Source of the DNA: an uncultured Planctomycetota bacterium
GTDB taxonomy: Bacteria > Planctomycetota > SZUA-567 > JAFGNG01
Reading direction: 5' to 3'
Length of the DNA stretch: 11,129 bases
Assembly (NCBI GenBank): GCA_947311175.1
Contig: CAMZKK010000002.1
Location: forward strand, 1 to 11,129
In this document: one piece after another, positions 7,115 through 11,129 of the stretch
Position numbering within the stretch: the stretch's first letter is position 1
Layout of the letters: each line of letters starts with the position of its first letter
Made by a program: the position numbers and the translations under genes
Notes under the pieces: model-generated
What the model was told of the DNA's origin: nothing
The model's database searches: none
The model's input: only the letters and a program-made list of their open reading frames with translations

Positions 7115-8998
7115 ATGTTAATAAATAAATCTATCTTAAATAGCGTTATGGTTCGGGTGACAATATTATTAATGATTTCCACCTCGTTAGTATTAACTGC
7201 CAGCGGAATCTATCGCTATGTAACAAATGCCAATGAGCAAGAACGACAACTGCGGAAAGAGCTTGCGTCGCTGGGTAAAAATTTATCAACAAGTCTTGCT
7301 ACTCCGGTTTACAATTTTGCAAATACTACGATTGAAAGTATTTGTCGTGCAACCTTAAGGCAAAAAAATATTGTTGGGATTGGGCTGTCTCTTGAAGGCA
7401 ATCAAACAATAAATTTTATCAAGCAAAAAAACAAAATAATACCTTACAAGCATTTACCTGATGATGCCGATTATATCGTGAGCAATACTCCGATTATCTA
7501 TAATAATACAAAATTAGGAATTCTTCACATTGTTATGACTAAGCAATATCTACTTCATGCATTGTGGTCAGATGCAAAATTTAAAATTATCACTCTCGTT
7601 GTTTTAGAAGCTTGTTTGATGTTTTTTTTGGTTGTTATTATTGAGATATATATTGCTCATCCCTTGCAACAGATGGCAACTGTGTCGAAGAGTATTGCTG
7701 ATGGAAATCTTGAAACTCCGGTTGGAATACCAAACACTACTGAATTCGCAATTCTTGCAAAAAGTCTAAATGTCTTACAGACAAATATAAAAGAGCAGAT
7801 CGATAAATTGAAGAAAAGTGAGGAAAATTATCGAGAAATTTTTAACGCAGGTAGTTATGCAGTCATAATTCATGATGTCGAAAATGGAATTATTTTAGAC
7901 GTTAATAATCCTGCGATAAAAATGTCTGGCTACAAAAAAGAAGAGATAGTTGGGCAAACGATCGATATTATCTCTGCGGGGGTTACTCCTTATGATAAAG
8001 AAAATGCAATAAAATGGATTAAAAAAGCATGCGAAGAAGGTCCTCAAACCTTTGAGTGGAAAATGAAGCCTAAGGATGGAAATATAACATGGGTAGAGGT
8101 TAGTTTGAAATTTGTGAAAATTGGGGGCAATGAAGTTATTCTTGCGGTTTCTCGAAATATAGAAGAAAAAAAGAGGGCACAGGAACTTCTTATCCAATCT
8201 GAAAAAATGATGTCGGTTGGCGGACTTGCAGCAGGGATGGCTCATGAAATCAACAACCCTCTTGCCGGGATGATGCATACCGCAAGTGTGATGAAAGATA
8301 GGTTGGGAGATTTAGATATTCCCGGAAATATAATTGCGGCGGAGAAATCTAATATATCATTAGCCGGGTTGAAATCTTATATGGAAAGACGCGATATATT
8401 TAAGATGCTTGATCGTATTAATAACTCGGGAGTTAGGGCTGCGGAAATAGTAAAGAATATGTTGAGTTTTGTGCAAAAAGGAAAAGGAACCCATTCCACG
8501 CATTGCATGACAGAGCTGATTGATGAATGTGTCGAGTTGGCAAGCATTGATTATGATTTGAAAAAAAAATATGATTTTAAACAGATTGAAATTATTAGAG
8601 AATTTCCATCAGAGTCAATTTATGTGCCTTGTGATGCAGGGAAGATTCAGCAGGTACTGATGAATATTTTACGCAATGGTGCGGAGGCAATGTTGGAAAA
8701 ATCTAATAAACTGGGGGACAATTATCAACAAAGATTTATTCTTAGACTTTTTGCTCGTCCTGAAATAAATATGATGCAGATTGAAATAGAAGATAATGGT
8801 CCGGGAATGAGTGAGGATGTCCGTAAGCGTGTGTTCGAGCCGTTCTTTACCACTAAGACAACAGGCAAAGGGACGGGACTTGGATTAAGTGTTTCGTATT
8901 TTATTATTGCGGATAATCATCATGGTGAAATGGAGGTTGATTCATCTTTCAATGAGGGAACACGGTTTGTAATTCGGTTGCCTTATAAGAATGGATAA
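7115..8998 (+). CDS. Membrane sensor histidine kinase (TM-sensor-TM-HAMP-PAS-HisKA-HATPase)
   Basis: This inner-membrane sensor kinase would autophosphorylate on His in response to an extracytoplasmic or PAS signal. Residues are numbered from the upstream ATG at 7109. TM1 is at about 14-36, a small periplasmic sensor at about 38-155, and TM2 at about 159-182. HAMP covers about 183-235 and PAS about 236-355, beginning SEENYREIFNAGSYAVIIHD. The H-box is GMAHEINNPL with His379, the N-box NILRNGAEAM with Asn523, G1 is DNGPG (562-566), the F-box FEPFFTTK (576-583), and G2 GKGTGLGLS. All catalytic motifs are intact. The two dimerisation helices are separated by an unusually long stretch (about 391-435) seen in a subset of HisKA kinases. 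It has no receiver domain of its own. The next gene starts 12 bases after its TAA stop and carries two receivers, so they probably act together. The stimulus cannot be told from the sequence. Confidence 0.93.
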   Translation: MLINKSILNSVMVRVTILLMISTSLVLTASGIYRYVTNANEQERQLRKELASLGKNLSTSLATPVYNFANTTIESICRATLRQKNIVGIGLSLEGNQTINFIKQKNKIIPYKHLPDDADYIVSNTPIIYNNTKLGILHIVMTKQYLLHALWSDAKFKIITLVVLEACLMFFLVVIIEIYIAHPLQQMATVSKSIADGNLETPVGIPNTTEFAILAKSLNVLQTNIKEQIDKLKKSEENYREIFNAGSYAVIIHDVENGIILDVNNPAIKMSGYKKEEIVGQTIDIISAGVTPYDKENAIKWIKKACEEGPQTFEWKMKPKDGNITWVEVSLKFVKIGGNEVILAVSRNIEEKKRAQELLIQSEKMMSVGGLAAGMAHEINNPLAGMMHTASVMKDRLGDLDIPGNIIAAEKSNISLAGLKSYMERRDIFKMLDRINNSGVRAAEIVKNMLSFVQKGKGTHSTHCMTELIDECVELASIDYDLKKKYDFKQIEIIREFPSESIYVPCDAGKIQQVLMNILRNGAEAMLEKSNKLGDNYQQRFILRLFARPEINMMQIEIEDNGPGMSEDVRKRVFEPFFTTKTTGKGTGLGLSVSYFIIADNHHGEMEVDSSFNEGTRFVIRLPYKNG

Positions 8999-9003
8999 GG
9001 GGG
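8999..9003 (+). promoter_or_regulatory. Ribosome binding site of the hybrid kinase gene
   Basis: GGGGG directly follows the TAA of the upstream kinase and lies 7 bases before the ATG at 9011. This supports that start and tight coupling of the two genes. Confidence 0.75.
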
Positions 9004-9010
9004 AAATATA

Positions 9011-10975
9011 ATGGAAATAATAAAAACAATTTTGATTGTCGAGGATGAGGAAGTCCTTCGCGAATGTATGTTTGATTATCTTGAAGACCGTGGATACAAT
9101 GTTTTATCTGCTGAAAATGGACAGGTAGGGATAGAGTCTTTTGAGCAAAACAAACCTGATTTAATCTTGACTGATTTACGAATGCCAAAATTAGATGGCT
9201 TTGGCTTATTGAAGCATGTTGTTGCTAAGTCTCCATCAACTCCGGTTATTGTGGTTTCGGGTGCAGGTGATATTGCAGACTCAATTAATGCCCTTAAGTT
9301 AGGGGCGTGGGATTATATTCTAAAACCGATTTCAGATATGTCGATTATCTCTCATGCAATTGATAAGTCATTACAGCGTTCGAAATTAGAGTATGAAAAT
9401 CTTCAATATCAAAACAAACTTGAATCGCTGGTTGAAGAGCGAACTCAAAAATTAAAAGAATCATATCTGTTTCAACAGAAAATTATTGATGGTATCCCTG
9501 ATTTGTTAATGGTTATTGATCGCAATCATAATGTAGAGATGACAAATAAAACCGGAAGAAATACCTACAGTTTAGAGGTAGGAGATAAATATTTAAAATG
9601 TTATCAACTTCACTCATTGGATAAACCTTGTGAGGACTGTCCGTTTGAAGAAGTATTTAAAACCAAGGATGTTTTTTTTGGTGAACAAATGCATCCTAAT
9701 GAAAAAGGCGAAGATGTTCCTTTTGAAATTTCCATTACCCCAATTTTTGATGAAAAAAATAATGTTGTTCAGGCTATTGGTTTGTTTAGAAATATATCTG
9801 AACGAAAAGAGGCAGAGAAAAAAAATAAAGAGCTTGAGCAGAAACTACATCAATCTGAAAAAATGGACGCCATTGGACAGCTTGCGGGGGGGGTTGCTCA
9901 CGATTTTAACAATATGCTTTCTGGAATTATGGGTTCTACCGAGATTCTTAAATCGTATCTACCTGATGAGCCAACTCCTATGAAGTTTTATAATTTACTT
10001 ATGGAGGCAACAGAAAATGCATCGGCATTAACTCAAAGACTTTTATCTTTTGCCCGCAAGCAACCGGATATAAGTATTCATCTTGATTTGCATCAAACAA
10101 TAAAGGATACCCTAATTCTTTTGGAAAGAACGATTGATAAGCGAATAACGATTGAAACCGATTTATCCGCTGATGGTTGTCAGATTCTCGGTGATCCTTC
10201 ACAGTTATCGAGTGCCTTTTTAAATATTGGTATCAATGCCTCCCACGCTATGCCAAGCGGTGGAAGTTTATTTATTTCGACCAAGGATGTGGAGATTGAC
10301 GAATTGTTTTGCAAAATAAATACATTTAGTCTTACTCCCGGAAAATATATCGAGCTTGAATTTAGAGACACCGGCACCGGTATAGCTCCGGATGTTGTTG
10401 ATAGAATTTTTGAACCTTTTTTTACCACGAAAGATTTGGGAAAAGGAACTGGGTTGGGGCTTTCGGCAGTATTTAATACAATAAAACAACATAACGGTGC
10501 TGTTTCTGTTTATAGTGAAGTGGGTGCTGGCACCAGTTTTCATCTTCTTTTCCCATTAACAAAAAATAATAAAAACATTACGCAAGATAAATATGAAATC
10601 ATTGAGGGCAGCGGAACTGTTTTGGTAGTTGATGATGAGGAAGTTCTTCGCTTAACCGCAAGTGCAATCTTAAAGAAAATAGGATATGATGTTATCCTTG
10701 CTGAAAACGGCAAAGAGGGTTTAGATATTTTTGCCAAAGACCCTGATGCAATTGATGTTGTGCTTCTCGATATGGTTATGCCGGTTATGAATGGACGAGA
10801 TTGTTTTTTGGAAATAAAGAAAATAAAGCCGTCAGCAAAGGTAATTCTTTCATCAGGTTTTTCTAGAGAACATGATGTTGAGCAAATGATGAGCGAAGGA
10901 TTGAACGGATTTATCCATAAACCGTATAGAACTTCAAGTCTTAGCCAAATGATTAATAAGGTTATTTGCAAGTAA
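9011..10975 (+). CDS. Hybrid histidine kinase REC-PAS-HisKA-HATPase-REC, cytoplasmic
   Basis: This 654-residue soluble phosphorelay protein has no membrane helix or signal peptide. The first receiver covers residues 5-120, with E11/D12, phosphoacceptor D55, S83 and K105. A coiled linker at about 122-152 follows, then PAS at about 153-268, which contains C197-x9-C207-x2-C210-P. The HisKA H-box is GGVAHDFNNML with His297, the N-box has Asn409 (INASHAM), G1 is DTGTG (453-457), the F-box FEPFFTTK (467-474), and G2 GKGTGLGLS (477-485). The C-terminal receiver covers about 535-652, with D541/D542, phosphoacceptor D587, S614 and K637. Every catalytic residue is present. The first receiver could accept phosphate from the upstream membrane kinase and so gate the second kinase core (inference). 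There is no DNA-binding or enzymatic output domain, so the final target lies elsewhere or beyond the window. The stop is TAA. Confidence 0.94.
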   Translation: MEIIKTILIVEDEEVLRECMFDYLEDRGYNVLSAENGQVGIESFEQNKPDLILTDLRMPKLDGFGLLKHVVAKSPSTPVIVVSGAGDIADSINALKLGAWDYILKPISDMSIISHAIDKSLQRSKLEYENLQYQNKLESLVEERTQKLKESYLFQQKIIDGIPDLLMVIDRNHNVEMTNKTGRNTYSLEVGDKYLKCYQLHSLDKPCEDCPFEEVFKTKDVFFGEQMHPNEKGEDVPFEISITPIFDEKNNVVQAIGLFRNISERKEAEKKNKELEQKLHQSEKMDAIGQLAGGVAHDFNNMLSGIMGSTEILKSYLPDEPTPMKFYNLLMEATENASALTQRLLSFARKQPDISIHLDLHQTIKDTLILLERTIDKRITIETDLSADGCQILGDPSQLSSAFLNIGINASHAMPSGGSLFISTKDVEIDELFCKINTFSLTPGKYIELEFRDTGTGIAPDVVDRIFEPFFTTKDLGKGTGLGLSAVFNTIKQHNGAVSVYSEVGAGTSFHLLFPLTKNNKNITQDKYEIIEGSGTVLVVDDEEVLRLTASAILKKIGYDVILAENGKEGLDIFAKDPDAIDVVLLDMVMPVMNGRDCFLEIKKIKPSAKVILSSGFSREHDVEQMMSEGLNGFIHKPYRTSSLSQMINKVICK

Positions 10976-11129
10976 CTAACAATTAAAAAGCACATGCCCT
11001 GAGTGTATAAATGAAGGTGCTTTAACCGGATTTTAACGGGCAATATCGCAGTTAACTAAATACAGGCAAACATGTTACGACTATTTATAATTAAATTTGT
11101 AGCCACTAATAATAATTATAAAATAAATA
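10976..11129. other. Non-coding AT-rich end of window
   Basis: No convincing gene is seen on either strand in these 154 bases. They hold the second copy of the 16-base repeat and a hairpin (10987-11023). The rest is AT-rich and featureless. No clear U-tract terminator follows the hybrid kinase gene. Confidence 0.5.
10983..10998. repeat. 16-bp direct repeat, copy 2 (TTAAAAAGCACATGCC)
   Basis: This copy is identical to 4635-4650 and begins 8 bases after the stop codon of the hybrid kinase. Its AAAGCAC (10987-10993) pairs perfectly over 7 bases with GTGCTTT (11017-11023) around a 23-base loop. The hairpin may mark the 3' end of the transcript, but the T run after it is too short for a standard rho-independent terminator. 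Confidence 0.7.

Noticed and set aside
4635..10998. Mobile element bounded by the 16-base direct repeats
   Set aside because: No transposase, integrase, tRNA target or terminal inverted repeats were found, and base composition looks similar inside and outside. Kept only as a minor alternative in the repeat finding.
10540..11043. Antisense open frame of 167 codons at the right end
   Set aside because: Most of it mirrors the C-terminal receiver domain, the translation shows no family pattern, and the non-overlapping part is repeat and hairpin sequence.

Overview
The window comes from a low-GC, Gram-negative-type bacterium. It encodes a tripartite RND metal-efflux system, which needs an outer membrane, together with membrane chemoreceptor and histidine-kinase genes. 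No phylogenetic marker (rRNA, tRNA, ribosomal protein) is present. The lineage cannot be fixed from this sequence; the style of the kinases and the long CusA variant fit several anaerobic or environmental groups (Lentisphaerae, deltaproteobacterial and Bacteroidetes-like relatives), but this is only an impression.

Left part (1 to about 4600, + strand): the 3' end of a CusB-type periplasmic adaptor carrying a C-terminal DUF3347 domain, followed 10 bases later by a long CusA/CzcA-family (HME-RND) heavy-metal efflux pump gene. The pump reading frame runs from 634 to 4602 (1322 codons if read through) but is cut by one in-frame TGA at 1273-1275. The TGA sits exactly where the family has the second Gly of a conserved Gly-Gly. 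Frame and homology are unbroken on both sides, so this is a one-base GGA-to-TGA change, a sequencing error, or a recoded stop. It is the most notable single feature of the window.

Middle (4603-4840): a gene-free stretch between convergent genes. It holds an AT-rich direct-repeat tract, a perfect 7-base tandem repeat, a 16-base sequence that recurs after the last gene of the window, and a strong bidirectional rho-independent terminator.

Right part: a methyl-accepting chemotaxis protein on the - strand (4841-6952), a divergent intergenic region with a good sigma70-like promoter for it, then a two-gene + strand unit. That unit has a membrane histidine kinase with HAMP and PAS domains (about 7115-8998) and, 12 bases on, a cytoplasmic REC-PAS-HisKA-HATPase-REC hybrid kinase (9011-10975). 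The last two probably form a phosphorelay; no DNA-binding or other output domain is present in the window. The final 154 bases are non-coding and contain the second copy of the 16-base repeat inside an imperfect hairpin.

No tRNA, rRNA, CRISPR array, transposase or integrase was seen. The most interesting observations are the TGA-for-Gly interruption of the pump gene and the shared 16-base element downstream of two unrelated transcription units.
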